Shown here piece after piece: positions 8,458 through 16,133 of a stretch of 64,000 bases of DNA. The position numbers and the translations under genes were made by a program. Source of the stretch: Shewanella loihica PV-4 (GTDB lineage: Bacteria; Pseudomonadota; Gammaproteobacteria; Enterobacterales; Shewanellaceae); NCBI RefSeq assembly GCF_000016065.1, contig NC_009092.1:434001-498000 (forward strand), written 5' to 3'. The notes under the pieces were generated by a model that worked only from the letters and a program-made list of their open reading frames with translations, ran no database searches and had not been told where the DNA came from. Each line of letters begins with the position of its first letter. Position 1 is the first letter of the stretch.

Positions 8458-10214
8458 AACCCAAGTTAAAGATGCGCCTCGGCGACTTATTGGTACAGGA
8501 AGCGATCATCAGCGAGGCGCAGCTGGGCCAGGCCCTGGCCGAGCAGAGAAATACCGGCAAGAAGCTGGGTCGCACCCTGATCGATCTCTCCTGCATCACA
8601 GAAGAGCAGCTGCTTAAGTTTCTGTCGCAGCAGCTTAATATTCCCTTTTTGGATATCAGCCGCCGGGCGATTCCGCCTCAAGTCGTGAATCTTCTACCCG
8701 AGGTGCAGGCCCGTCGTTATCGCGCCCTGGCGGTGGAAGATAATGGCGACCATGTGCTGGTGGCCATGAGCGACCCTGCCGATCTGCAGGCGATGGACAA
8801 TATCGAGGTCTTGCTGGCGCCCAAGGCGATTAAGATCGCCGTGGTTACCGAGACCCAGCTGCTGGAGGCCTTCGACAACCTGTATCGCCGCACCGGGGAG
8901 ATCGCCCAGATCGCCGGTAAGCTGGAGGAGGAATATGCCGCCGACGATCAGTTCGATCTCGCCAGCCTGACCGATGCCGACAGCGACAACGAGACCACTG
9001 TGGTTAAGCTACTGCAGTCGATCTTCGAAGACGCGGTGCAGATGCGCGCCTCAGATATTCATATCGAGCCCGGTGACAAGGTGCTGAGGATCCGCCAGCG
9101 TATCGATGGTCAGCTGCAAGAGAATACCCTGCAGGAGGTGAATATCGCCTCGGCACTGGTGCTGCGCCTCAAGTTGATGGCGGGCTTGGATATCTCAGAG
9201 AAGCGTCTGCCCCAGGATGGTCGTTTCCACATGGAGATCAAGGGACACAAGATAGACGTGCGTATGTCGACCATGCCTATCTATCACGGCGAGTCAGTGG
9301 TGATGCGTCTGCTGGACCAGTCTGCGGGCTTGCTGACTTTAGATGAGACCGGCATGCCGGCCGAGATGCTGGCGCGGGTGCGCAGACAGATCAAACGCCC
9401 CCACGGCATGCTGCTGGTAACCGGGCCTACGGGTAGCGGTAAGACCACGACGCTTTATGGCGTGTTGAGTGAGCTCAACACCGCCGATCGCAAGATCATC
9501 ACGGTAGAAGATCCGGTGGAGTATCAGCTGCCGCGTATCAATCAGGTACAAGTTAACCATAAGATAGGCTTAGATTTTTCCAACGTACTGCGTACCACCT
9601 TGCGTCAGGACCCCGATATCATCATGGTGGGTGAGATGCGTGACCAGGAAACGGTGGAAATTGGCCTCAGGGGCGCGCTGACAGGTCACTTTGTGCTGTC
9701 GACCCTGCATACCAATGATGCGGTCACCTCTGCCCTGCGTCTGCTGGACATGGGCGCCGCCAGCTATCTGGTGGCCAGTGCGCTTAGGGTGATCATCGCT
9801 CAGCGTCTGGTGCGCCGGGTCTGTCACAAGTGTGCCCAGCCCTATGATGCTAGCGCCGCCGATCATGCCTGGCTTAGCAGCATAAGTGGTCGCGACTTCA
9901 GCCAGGCCAAGTTTCGTATTGGCACCGGCTGTCAGAGCTGTAACGGTAGCGGCTATCGTGGCCGTATCGGTGTGTTCGAGATCCTGGAGCTGGATGAGAA
10001 GATGATCGATGCGATGCGTAGCGGCAATCCCCAGGCGTTTGCCCAGGCCGCCTACCAGAGCCCGAACTTTACTCCGCTGGCCGAGTCGGCGCTCAACTAC
10101 CTTGCTGAGGGCATGACCACTATGGAAGAGGTGGCCAAGCTTATCGAAGATGCCAGCGATGCCCAGGTACCCATCTCGCAGGAGATGATCCATCAACATG
10201 AGATTGAGGGCTAA
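8454..10214 (+). CDS. mshE: MSHA pilus extension ATPase MshE
   Basis: This 586-residue PilB/GspE-type hexameric ATPase drives pilus extension. The N-terminal domain contains the two tandem motifs of the MshEN c-di-GMP-binding domain (RLGDLLVQEAIISEAQL at about residues 7-23 and KLGRTLIDLSCITEEQL at about 38-54). The core shows Walker A GPTGSGKTT, an Asp box, Walker B IIMVGEMRDQET and a His box, and two CxxC pairs (CHKC, CQSC) form the zinc site of extension ATPases. The start chosen is GTG at 8454, overlapping the mshN stop; ATG at 8472 is a shorter alternative that keeps the first motif. The longer frame from 8205 is inside mshN. Confidence 0.93.
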   Translation: MKPKLKMRLGDLLVQEAIISEAQLGQALAEQRNTGKKLGRTLIDLSCITEEQLLKFLSQQLNIPFLDISRRAIPPQVVNLLPEVQARRYRALAVEDNGDHVLVAMSDPADLQAMDNIEVLLAPKAIKIAVVTETQLLEAFDNLYRRTGEIAQIAGKLEEEYAADDQFDLASLTDADSDNETTVVKLLQSIFEDAVQMRASDIHIEPGDKVLRIRQRIDGQLQENTLQEVNIASALVLRLKLMAGLDISEKRLPQDGRFHMEIKGHKIDVRMSTMPIYHGESVVMRLLDQSAGLLTLDETGMPAEMLARVRRQIKRPHGMLLVTGPTGSGKTTTLYGVLSELNTADRKIITVEDPVEYQLPRINQVQVNHKIGLDFSNVLRTTLRQDPDIIMVGEMRDQETVEIGLRGALTGHFVLSTLHTNDAVTSALRLLDMGAASYLVASALRVIIAQRLVRRVCHKCAQPYDASAADHAWLSSISGRDFSQAKFRIGTGCQSCNGSGYRGRIGVFEILELDEKMIDAMRSGNPQAFAQAAYQSPNFTPLAESALNYLAEGMTTMEEVAKLIEDASDAQVPISQEMIHQHEIEG

Positions 10215-10216
10215 CT

Positions 10217-11434
10217 ATGCCTATCTATCAGTACAAGGGGCGTGATGCTCAGGGCAATGCGGTTAGCGGGCGGCTCGATGCGACCACTCAGAGCGCCGCC
10301 GCCGATCAGCTGCTGTCTCGCGCCGTGATCCCCCTTGAGCTGGTGGAGGCCAAAGTTGCGCGCGAGTTCCACCTGGGCAGCCTGTTCAAGAGCAAGGTAG
10401 GCCTGGATGAGCTGCAGATCTTTACCCGGCAGATGTATTCGCTCACCCGCTCGGGCATCCCTATTCTGCGGGCCATCGCCGGCCTGTCGGAGAGTTCTCA
10501 CTCCAAACGCATGAAAGATGCCCTCAACGATATCTCAGAGCAGCTGATCTCGGGTCGTCCGCTTTCATCGGCGATGAACCATCACCCGGACGTGTTCGAC
10601 GCCCTGTTTGTCTCCATGATCCATGTGGGGGAGAACACGGGTAAGTTGGAGGACGCCTTTATTCAGCTTTCTGGCTATATCGAACGCGAGCAGGAGACCC
10701 GCAGGCGCATCAAGGCGGCGATGCGTTATCCCATCTTCGTCTTGATGGCGGTGGCCCTGGCCATGGTGGTGCTCAATATCATGGTGATCCCTAAGTTTGC
10801 CGATCTGTTCGCCCGTTTCGGCGCGGATCTGCCCTGGGCAACCAAGCTGTTGATCGGTACCTCTAACTTCTTCGTCAACTACTGGTACCTGCTGCTCATC
10901 GCCTTGGTGGGGTGCTTCGTGGGGATCCGCTATTGGCACAATACAGAGAAGGGCGAGCAGCAGTGGGACAGGTGGAAGCTTAAGATCCCAGCTGTGGGCA
11001 GCATCATAGAGCGTTCGACCCTGTCGCGGTATTGCCGCAGCTTCTCCATGATGCTGAGTGCAGGCGTGCCCATGACACAGGCCCTGAGCCTGGTGGCCGA
11101 TGCCGTGGATAATGCCTATATGCATGACCGCATAGTGGCCATGCGCCGGGGCATAGAGTCCGGCGAGTCCATGCTGCGGGTGTCGAATCAGAGTCAGCTC
11201 TTTACCCCGCTGGTGCTGCAGATGGTGGCCGTTGGTGAAGAGACGGGCCAGATAGATCAACTGCTCAACGACGCCGCCGACTTTTACGAGGGGGAGGTCG
11301 ATTACGACCTCAAGAACCTGACCGCCAAGCTGGAGCCTATCTTGATCGGCATAGTGGCGGTGATTGTTCTCATTCTGGCACTGGGTATCTACCTGCCGAT
11401 GTGGGATATGCTCAATGTGGTCAAAGGGGGGTAA
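10217..11434 (+). CDS. mshG: MSHA inner-membrane platform protein MshG (PilC-like)
   Basis: This 405-residue polytopic protein belongs to the PilC/GspF family, the rotor platform that couples ATPase motion to pilin insertion. Two homologous helical cytoplasmic domains are visible (about residues 65-190 and 270-390), each followed by membrane helices (about 170-195, 220-240 and 375-397). Family motifs include FTRQMYSLTRSGIPILRA and the second copy FSMMLSAGVPMTQAL. The start codon follows the mshE stop by two bases and has a usual ribosome site in the mshE end. Confidence 0.93.
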   Translation: MPIYQYKGRDAQGNAVSGRLDATTQSAAADQLLSRAVIPLELVEAKVAREFHLGSLFKSKVGLDELQIFTRQMYSLTRSGIPILRAIAGLSESSHSKRMKDALNDISEQLISGRPLSSAMNHHPDVFDALFVSMIHVGENTGKLEDAFIQLSGYIEREQETRRRIKAAMRYPIFVLMAVALAMVVLNIMVIPKFADLFARFGADLPWATKLLIGTSNFFVNYWYLLLIALVGCFVGIRYWHNTEKGEQQWDRWKLKIPAVGSIIERSTLSRYCRSFSMMLSAGVPMTQALSLVADAVDNAYMHDRIVAMRRGIESGESMLRVSNQSQLFTPLVLQMVAVGEETGQIDQLLNDAADFYEGEVDYDLKNLTAKLEPILIGIVAVIVLILALGIYLPMWDMLNVVKGG

Positions 11435-11466
11435 CCCATGACGGCCATGGGCACGGAGCATAGCTG

Positions 11467-11958
11467 ATGGAAAACCAGACACGGGTCGACAGCGAGCTGA
11501 TGCAGGCCTACGGCAAGATGATCGCCATAGTGGTGCTCTTGCTCATCTTGGGTGTACTGGGTTACGGTTATTTTGCCAAGGTGGATCAGGTCTCTTCTCA
11601 GGGGCTGAAGCTGGAGCACAGCCGCCTGCTGAATGTGCTGGCCATGGTGCGCTCTCAGTGGCTGGTGCAGGGGCGCCCCGCCGAGATGCATCTCGACTGG
11701 TCCACGGCCATGGAACTCAGGGACGGCGAGCAACCCCTGATCAAGATGAGTGATCAGGGTTGGCCAACCTTGGCGCAAATCACAGAGGAGAACTGCAAGA
11801 CCCTCTGGTGGCAGCTGTTGGGTGGCCGGGATGATTTAGCCAAAATTGTTACACAAGCGGACCAGGCTGGAGAGGTTTGTAGTTATATTGCTAATAACGG
11901 TGATCGATTGAGTTATCAACTCACTAGTGGACGCGTTATTTTTTTGACAGATCGCTGA
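11467..11958 (+). CDS. mshF: MSHA biogenesis protein MshF
   Basis: This 163-residue protein has an N-terminal membrane segment (about residues 19-37, IVVLLLILGVLGYGYF) after a short cytoplasmic tail and a periplasmic remainder with two cysteines. It lies between mshG and mshB, the position of MshF in characterised loci, and its length fits. It lacks a prepilin cleavage motif, so it is not a pilin. Its exact role in pilus assembly is poorly known for the family. Its assignment rests mainly on position. Confidence 0.7.
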   Translation: MENQTRVDSELMQAYGKMIAIVVLLLILGVLGYGYFAKVDQVSSQGLKLEHSRLLNVLAMVRSQWLVQGRPAEMHLDWSTAMELRDGEQPLIKMSDQGWPTLAQITEENCKTLWWQLLGGRDDLAKIVTQADQAGEVCSYIANNGDRLSYQLTSGRVIFLTDR

Positions 11959-12031
11959 ATTTAGCGACTTCTAAGGTTTTATAATTTGCTGTAACTGCTA
12001 GAATTATCAGGATTATCTAAGGGAGTTTTTT

Positions 12032-12667
12032 ATGAAAATGCGAGCCCAAAACATGCCAACCAAACAGAGTGGTTTCTCTCTGATCGAGCTGGTGATCGTG
12101 ATTGTGATCCTGGGAATTCTGGCGGCCACTGCCATTCCCCGTTTTTTGAATGTGACCGACGATGCAGAAGATGCTAGCGTAGATGGCGTAGCCGGTGGTC
12201 TAGCCACGGCGGTGAGCTTCGTGCGCTCCCAATGGGAGGTGGATGGTCGTAATAATGCCAATGTGGTGCTCGATGGTACGCAGATCTCCCTGGATACCCG
12301 TTTCGGTTTTCCAACGGGCTTGACCTCGGGCAGTGGTATCGTGAGTGCGACCGGTATGACAGATGCCGCCTGTCAGGAGGTATTCCAGAATATTCTTCAG
12401 GGCGCACCGCGTAACGTGCTCTTTAATCAGGATGCCCGTAATCAGCGCTTTACAGCGCGGGTATTGGATGGCGCAGGGGGGAATGGCGTTGCGATCGATG
12501 GCACTCAGGTGACCAACTTAGATCTCTGTGTCTACCATCAGGTGACCTCGCTGGCATTAAACCCAACCACGGGCGTGCCAACACCTACACCGGATCTGGA
12601 TACGGCTAATGCTAAAGGGATCCTCTATAACCCTGGTACTGGTCAGGTGTTGAGTTTTACCAATTAA
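12032..12667 (+). CDS. mshB: MSHA minor pilin MshB
   Basis: This 211-residue type IV minor pilin has a prepilin leader ending in Gly before FSLIELVIVIVILGILAATA, the hydrophobic alpha-1 helix with Glu at position +5. The ATG at 12032 has a strong ribosome site (AAGGGAG); ATG at 12038 and 12053 are alternatives within the leader. The mature part contains two cysteines that could form the usual C-terminal disulphide. It is cleaved and N-methylated by the PilD peptidase encoded elsewhere. Minor pilins prime assembly or modify the tip. It lies just before the major pilin genes, as in Vibrio MSHA loci. Confidence 0.88.
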   Translation: MKMRAQNMPTKQSGFSLIELVIVIVILGILAATAIPRFLNVTDDAEDASVDGVAGGLATAVSFVRSQWEVDGRNNANVVLDGTQISLDTRFGFPTGLTSGSGIVSATGMTDAACQEVFQNILQGAPRNVLFNQDARNQRFTARVLDGAGGNGVAIDGTQVTNLDLCVYHQVTSLALNPTTGVPTPTPDLDTANAKGILYNPGTGQVLSFTN

Positions 12668-12756
12668 TCTTGGGTCTTGCCCTCGGCGAGGCCAACAGAA
12701 TTTTATAAAAGTTGAAAGTTAAACGTTAGCAGAAGCGAAAATAACAAGGGTACGAC

Positions 12757-13266
12757 ATGAAGAAGCAAAACGGCTTTACACTGATCGAGCTAGTGGTTGT
12801 GATCATCATCTTAGGGATTCTGGCCGTGACCGCAGCGCCTAAGTTTATTAACTTACAGAGCGATGCGCGTGCATCGACGGTTGAAGGGGTAAAAGCGGCA
12901 CTGCAAGGCGCTAATTCACTCGTTTATTCTAAGGCGGCGATTGCCGGCAAAGAGAAGGATCAAGGAGCGTCTATTACAATCGCTACCGGCGTGGCCGTCA
13001 CAACAGATTATGGATACTTGGACAGTGCAACCGATACGGCGACGGTAAAGACAAACTTAGAGAAAGCCATGGATATGACTTTTGAAGCCTTGAGCGCTGC
13101 TGATAGTGTTACAGCCCAAGATTGGGGCGTACTCTATTCTAGTGAGACTAAGTTTATCATAGTGCCTAAGGGCAAGAAGTCGACAGATGCATGTCGCATA
13201 GACTATACGACGGCTGGGAATGCAAGCACACCTGCGGTTGTCACCGCTGTTACTACAGATTGTTAA
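12757..13266 (+). CDS. mshA: MSHA major pilin MshA, first tandem copy
   Basis: This 169-residue type IV prepilin has the short leader MKKQNG followed by [20 protein letters not shown] (Glu at +5). The segment [18 protein letters not shown] continues the N-terminal helix and is typical of MshA. Cysteines near the C-terminus (ACRIDY and TTDC) form the D-region disulphide. The ribosome site is AAGGGT before ATG 12757. Base composition drops compared with the flanking biogenesis genes, as is common for variable surface pilins. A second paralogue follows after 14 bases, nearly identical in the N-terminal helix and divergent after residue 60. Which copy is dominant in the fibre cannot be told from sequence. 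Confidence 0.93.
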   Translation: MKKQNGFTLIELVVVIIILGILAVTAAPKFINLQSDARASTVEGVKAALQGANSLVYSKAAIAGKEKDQGASITIATGVAVTTDYGYLDSATDTATVKTNLEKAMDMTFEALSAADSVTAQDWGVLYSSETKFIIVPKGKKSTDACRIDYTTAGNASTPAVVTAVTTDC

Positions 13267-13280
13267 TTGGGGCGCTGTAA

Positions 13281-13772
13281 ATGAACAAACAGAAAGGTTT
13301 TACACTAATTGAGTTGGTGGTCGTAATTATCATTTTAGGTATTTTGGCGGTGACCGCGGCGCCAAAGTTTATCAACCTACAAAGTGATGCACGTAAATCG
13401 ACGGTTGAAGGTATGAAGGGGGCACTACAGGGTGCCAATACCTTGCTTTACTCCAAGGCCGCAATCCAGGGTAAAGAAAAAGATGCTAATTCGAATGACG
13501 CAAATAACGTTGATACGACTGGAGACGGCACTGCTGATACCAAAGCAGTATATGGTTACGTGAAGGCGGATGCGACAGAGCTAGCTAAAGTACTTGAAGT
13601 GGATAGTGCTGATTGGACGATAGCTGCACCAGCAGCTGGTGTGAGCACTGCCGATATCATCATTCATCCTGCAGATTTTACTCCGGCGGCAGATAAGAAG
13701 TGTTTCCTTGAGTACACGGATGCAACATCCAGCAGCTTGCCTGTTTACAAAACCGTTTTAGATAACTGTTAA
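13281..13772 (+). CDS. MSHA major pilin paralogue, second tandem copy
   Basis: This 163-residue prepilin (leader MNKQKG, then [20 protein letters not shown]) is a tandem duplicate of the preceding mshA. The first 60 residues are almost the same; the globular part differs, with an Asp/Asn-rich loop (DANSNDANNVDTTGDGTAD) and its own C-terminal cysteine pair (KKCFLEY, LDNC). The spacing of 14 bases and a shared downstream terminator suggest cotranscription with the first copy. It may be the major pilin in place of the first, a second subunit of a mixed fibre, or an antigenic reserve; sequence alone does not decide. Confidence 0.9.
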   Translation: MNKQKGFTLIELVVVIIILGILAVTAAPKFINLQSDARKSTVEGMKGALQGANTLLYSKAAIQGKEKDANSNDANNVDTTGDGTADTKAVYGYVKADATELAKVLEVDSADWTIAAPAAGVSTADIIIHPADFTPAADKKCFLEYTDATSSSLPVYKTVLDNC

Positions 13773-13790
13773 TGGTTTAGTACTATCTAA

Positions 13791-13814
13791 AGGCCTGCAA
13801 TGCAGGCCTTTTTT
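13791..13814 (+). terminator. Rho-independent terminator after the pilin pair
   Basis: A hairpin with stem AGGCCTGCA/TGCAGGCCT is followed by a run of six T. It begins 18 bases after the second pilin stop codon. It would end most transcripts of the two pilin genes, giving an abundant short pilin mRNA separate from mshC-Q. Confidence 0.88.
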
Positions 13815-13918
13815 GTCTGTGGCGAGAGACTAATTACTGAAATCGATGGCAATATTTGCCATACTCTGTAGGTTATTAGAAAGTTTAACGCTATCAGCGT
13901 GTTGCGGCTGGGGTGTCG

Positions 13919-14368
13919 ATGAATAAACAACAAGGTTTTACCCTTGTGGAGCTGGTCACTAGCATCATCTTGATTGCCATTTTATCTGTGGTGGTCTTGC
14001 CGCGCTTCTTTACCGCCTCTAGCTACAGCGCCTATACCCTGAGAGACGAACTGATTAGCGAGCTCAGGCGAGTTCAGCTGATGGCGCTGAATAACCTGGA
14101 TCGCTGCTACAAGGTGAGCGTGACGGCGACAAGTTATCGTGCCGACATCTTTGGCGCCGACTGCAACAGCCTGACGGTCACTGGCAATGCCCAGTCGCTA
14201 CCCCGACAGACAAGCCTGAGTTTAGGTGGCTTGAACAGCTTCACCCTGACCTTCGACCGTGATGGCAGGGTGACCGGCAGCTGTGCTACGGGCTGCACCA
14301 TCAAGGTTGCAGCCGATGAAACCTTAGACCTCAGCATAGAGAGCCAGGGGTATATTCATGGACGCTAG
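13919..14368 (+). CDS. mshC: MSHA minor pilin MshC
   Basis: This 149-residue prepilin-like protein has the leader MNKQQG before FTLVELVTSIILIAILSVVV. Start ATG 13919 is chosen over the GTG two codons upstream because GGGG at 13910-13913 gives a good ribosome-site spacing. The mature domain has cysteine pairs (RCYKVSV, ADCNSL, CATGC). It follows the pilin terminator by about 100 bases, so a promoter or read-through is needed. The 3' end overlaps mshD by 11 bases. Confidence 0.85.
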   Translation: MNKQQGFTLVELVTSIILIAILSVVVLPRFFTASSYSAYTLRDELISELRRVQLMALNNLDRCYKVSVTATSYRADIFGADCNSLTVTGNAQSLPRQTSLSLGGLNSFTLTFDRDGRVTGSCATGCTIKVAADETLDLSIESQGYIHGR

Positions 14369-14909
14369 CAGAGCCATCTTACCAAGGCGCGCCTCAGGCT
14401 TTACCCTGATCGAATTGGTCGTGGGCATGATAGTGCTTGGTATCGCCCTGGTCATGCTCACCAGCATGCTGTTTCCCCAGGCGGATCGCGCCGCCGAAAC
14501 CCTTCACAGGGTGCGCTCTGCCGAGCTGGCCCATTCCCTGCTCAATGAGATCTGGGGCAAGCGTTACGATCAGAACAGCAATCCTAATGGCGGCGTGCCC
14601 GCCTGTGGCGCGGCGGCCAGGCCAGACCTTGGATTGCCAGCAGGGCTGCCCTGTACAGACCAAGCCAACTTTGGCCCGGGCGGACTCGATCGCAACGCCT
14701 ATCGCGATGTGGATGACTATCATGGCCTGACCCAGGCCAGCAAGATGCTCAACTCGGATCGCACCTATGCTCAGGAATATATTAACTACCAACTATCGGT
14801 CAGCGTCACCTATCCCGGCAGCGACAAGAACAGCAAGCTGGTGGCGATCAATGTGACCACACCCAGTGGCGAGGTGATCACCTATAATGCGCTGCGGAGT
14901 AACTACTGA
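14358..14909 (+). CDS. mshD: MSHA minor pilin MshD
   Basis: This 183-residue protein has a longer basic prepilin leader (MDASRAILPRRASG) before [20 protein letters not shown]. The globular part includes CGAAARPDLGLPAGLPC, a possible disulphide loop. As a pseudopilin/minor pilin of the GspI/PilV type it is expected to take part in a priming complex with MshC and MshO. It overlaps mshC by 11 bases and mshO by one base (stop/start TGATG), so translation is coupled. Confidence 0.85.
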   Translation: MDASRAILPRRASGFTLIELVVGMIVLGIALVMLTSMLFPQADRAAETLHRVRSAELAHSLLNEIWGKRYDQNSNPNGGVPACGAAARPDLGLPAGLPCTDQANFGPGGLDRNAYRDVDDYHGLTQASKMLNSDRTYAQEYINYQLSVSVTYPGSDKNSKLVAINVTTPSGEVITYNALRSNY

Positions 14910-15706
14910 TGCGGCTGCAAACTAACAAGGGCTTCACCCTGGTCGAGATGGTGACTGTCATCATCATACTCGGCATCCTGGTGGTCGGGGTGAGTAGCTT
15001 CGTGATCTTGGGCACCCGTATCTTCGTCGAATCCAGCTCTGTGGATCAGGTGCTGAGCCAGAGCCGTTTCGTGATTGAGCGTATGACGCGGGAGCTGCGT
15101 AACGCCCTGCCAAACAGCATCCGGGTGGCCAGCTCAAGCGATGCCCAGTGCATAGAGTTTATGCCTATCACAGCTAGCGCCAGCTATATCAGCCTGCCGA
15201 TAGCGCCAGACAGCGCCACAGACAGCGGCAGCGTGATGCTCCCGGCCCAGGGGATTAACCTGGCCCACAAGATGGTGATCTATCCGCTTTCACCTGCTCA
15301 GCTCTACCAAGACAGTCCGTCGACCACACAGGGGCGTATCTTCGATGTTAAACAGCTGAGCGGCAATCAGATTGAGTTTAACAATGCGCTGCGCTTCGAT
15401 GAGGCCTCGCCTCAGAAGCGCTACTTCATAGTCAATGGCGCCGTGAGTTACTGCTTCTTAAGTCGCGGCGATATCAGGCGTTACGACGGCTACGGGGTTC
15501 AGACAACCCAGCCGACACCTGCGCAGATGGGGACGGGGGCCTTGATGGGCCAGCATGTGGTCAATAATCTCGGCAGCGAGGAGCCGATTCACTACACACC
15601 GGGTACACTGGTTAACAATGCCGTGGTGCAGCTGTCGCCCCGTTTCGAGGTGAATGGCCAGACCTTTCAATATCAACATCAGGTGCAGGTGATCAATGTT
15701 CCCTAA
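14909..15706 (+). CDS. mshO: MSHA minor pilin-like protein MshO
   Basis: This 265-residue protein has the leader MRLQTNKG before [20 protein letters not shown], a class III signal peptide, and resembles PilW/GspJ-type larger minor pilins (LSQSRFVIERMTRELRNALP is characteristic). It contains two cysteines far apart. It is likely part of the tip/priming complex with MshC, D and P. It overlaps mshD by one base and mshP by 11 bases. Confidence 0.85.
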   Translation: MRLQTNKGFTLVEMVTVIIILGILVVGVSSFVILGTRIFVESSSVDQVLSQSRFVIERMTRELRNALPNSIRVASSSDAQCIEFMPITASASYISLPIAPDSATDSGSVMLPAQGINLAHKMVIYPLSPAQLYQDSPSTTQGRIFDVKQLSGNQIEFNNALRFDEASPQKRYFIVNGAVSYCFLSRGDIRRYDGYGVQTTQPTPAQMGTGALMGQHVVNNLGSEEPIHYTPGTLVNNAVVQLSPRFEVNGQTFQYQHQVQVINVP

Positions 15707-16133
15707 TCGAGCCAGCCAGCGAGGCAGCGCCCTAGTGATAGGCATTTTCATCATTACCGTGATGTTTCTGATGGCGGCGGCGCTCGTCAATATCGTCAGC
15801 GATGCCGACGAGGGGGTAAACCTGGAGGTGTTGGCAACCCGCGCCTTCGCCGCGGCGAACAGCGGCGCCGATGTCGCCCTGGCGCAGCTGTTTCCCCTAA
15901 GCGGTGCTGTGGTCGGTTGTTCTAGCGTCTCTGCTAGTTGGACGCCGCCGAATGTGGTGGGCTTTCATGGCTGTAGTGTGGTGTTAAGCTGCAATCAGAC
16001 CACAGTGGCGACAGGGAGTGACAGCGTGACCCAATATCTTATCGGCAGTGAGGCGACCTGCGCCGTGGGCAACTGCGACGGTGATGCCTGTCTGCGCGTC
16101 AATCGTAAGGTGGAGGTCGAGGCCCGTGAATAG
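15696..16133 (+). CDS. mshP: MSHA minor pilin-like protein MshP (PilX-like)
   Basis: This 145-residue protein begins MFPNRASQRGSALVIGIF with a hydrophobic helix (about residues 13-36). The processing site RGSALVI resembles PilX/GspK-type minor pilins, which often lack Glu +5; here the +5-like position is not Glu. Four to five cysteines follow (VVGCSS, GCSVVLSC, TCAVGNC). It is placed between mshO and mshQ as in known loci, overlapping each (11 bases with mshO, 8 bases with mshQ). Confidence 0.8.
   Translation: MFPNRASQRGSALVIGIFIITVMFLMAAALVNIVSDADEGVNLEVLATRAFAAANSGADVALAQLFPLSGAVVGCSSVSASWTPPNVVGFHGCSVVLSCNQTTVATGSDSVTQYLIGSEATCAVGNCDGDACLRVNRKVEVEARE

Noticed and set aside
10565..11482. 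A 305-codon minus-strand frame opposite mshG
   Set aside because: His-rich antisense shadow of mshG without plausible start or homology.
11943..11985. TTGACA and TATAAT before mshB as a promoter
   Set aside because: The two boxes are about 30 bases apart, far from the 16-18 required, so they cannot form one sigma-70 promoter.
12668..12690. Possible sigma-54 promoter before mshA (GGGTCTTGCC)
   Set aside because: The GG and GC dinucleotides do not fall at the required -24/-12 spacing.
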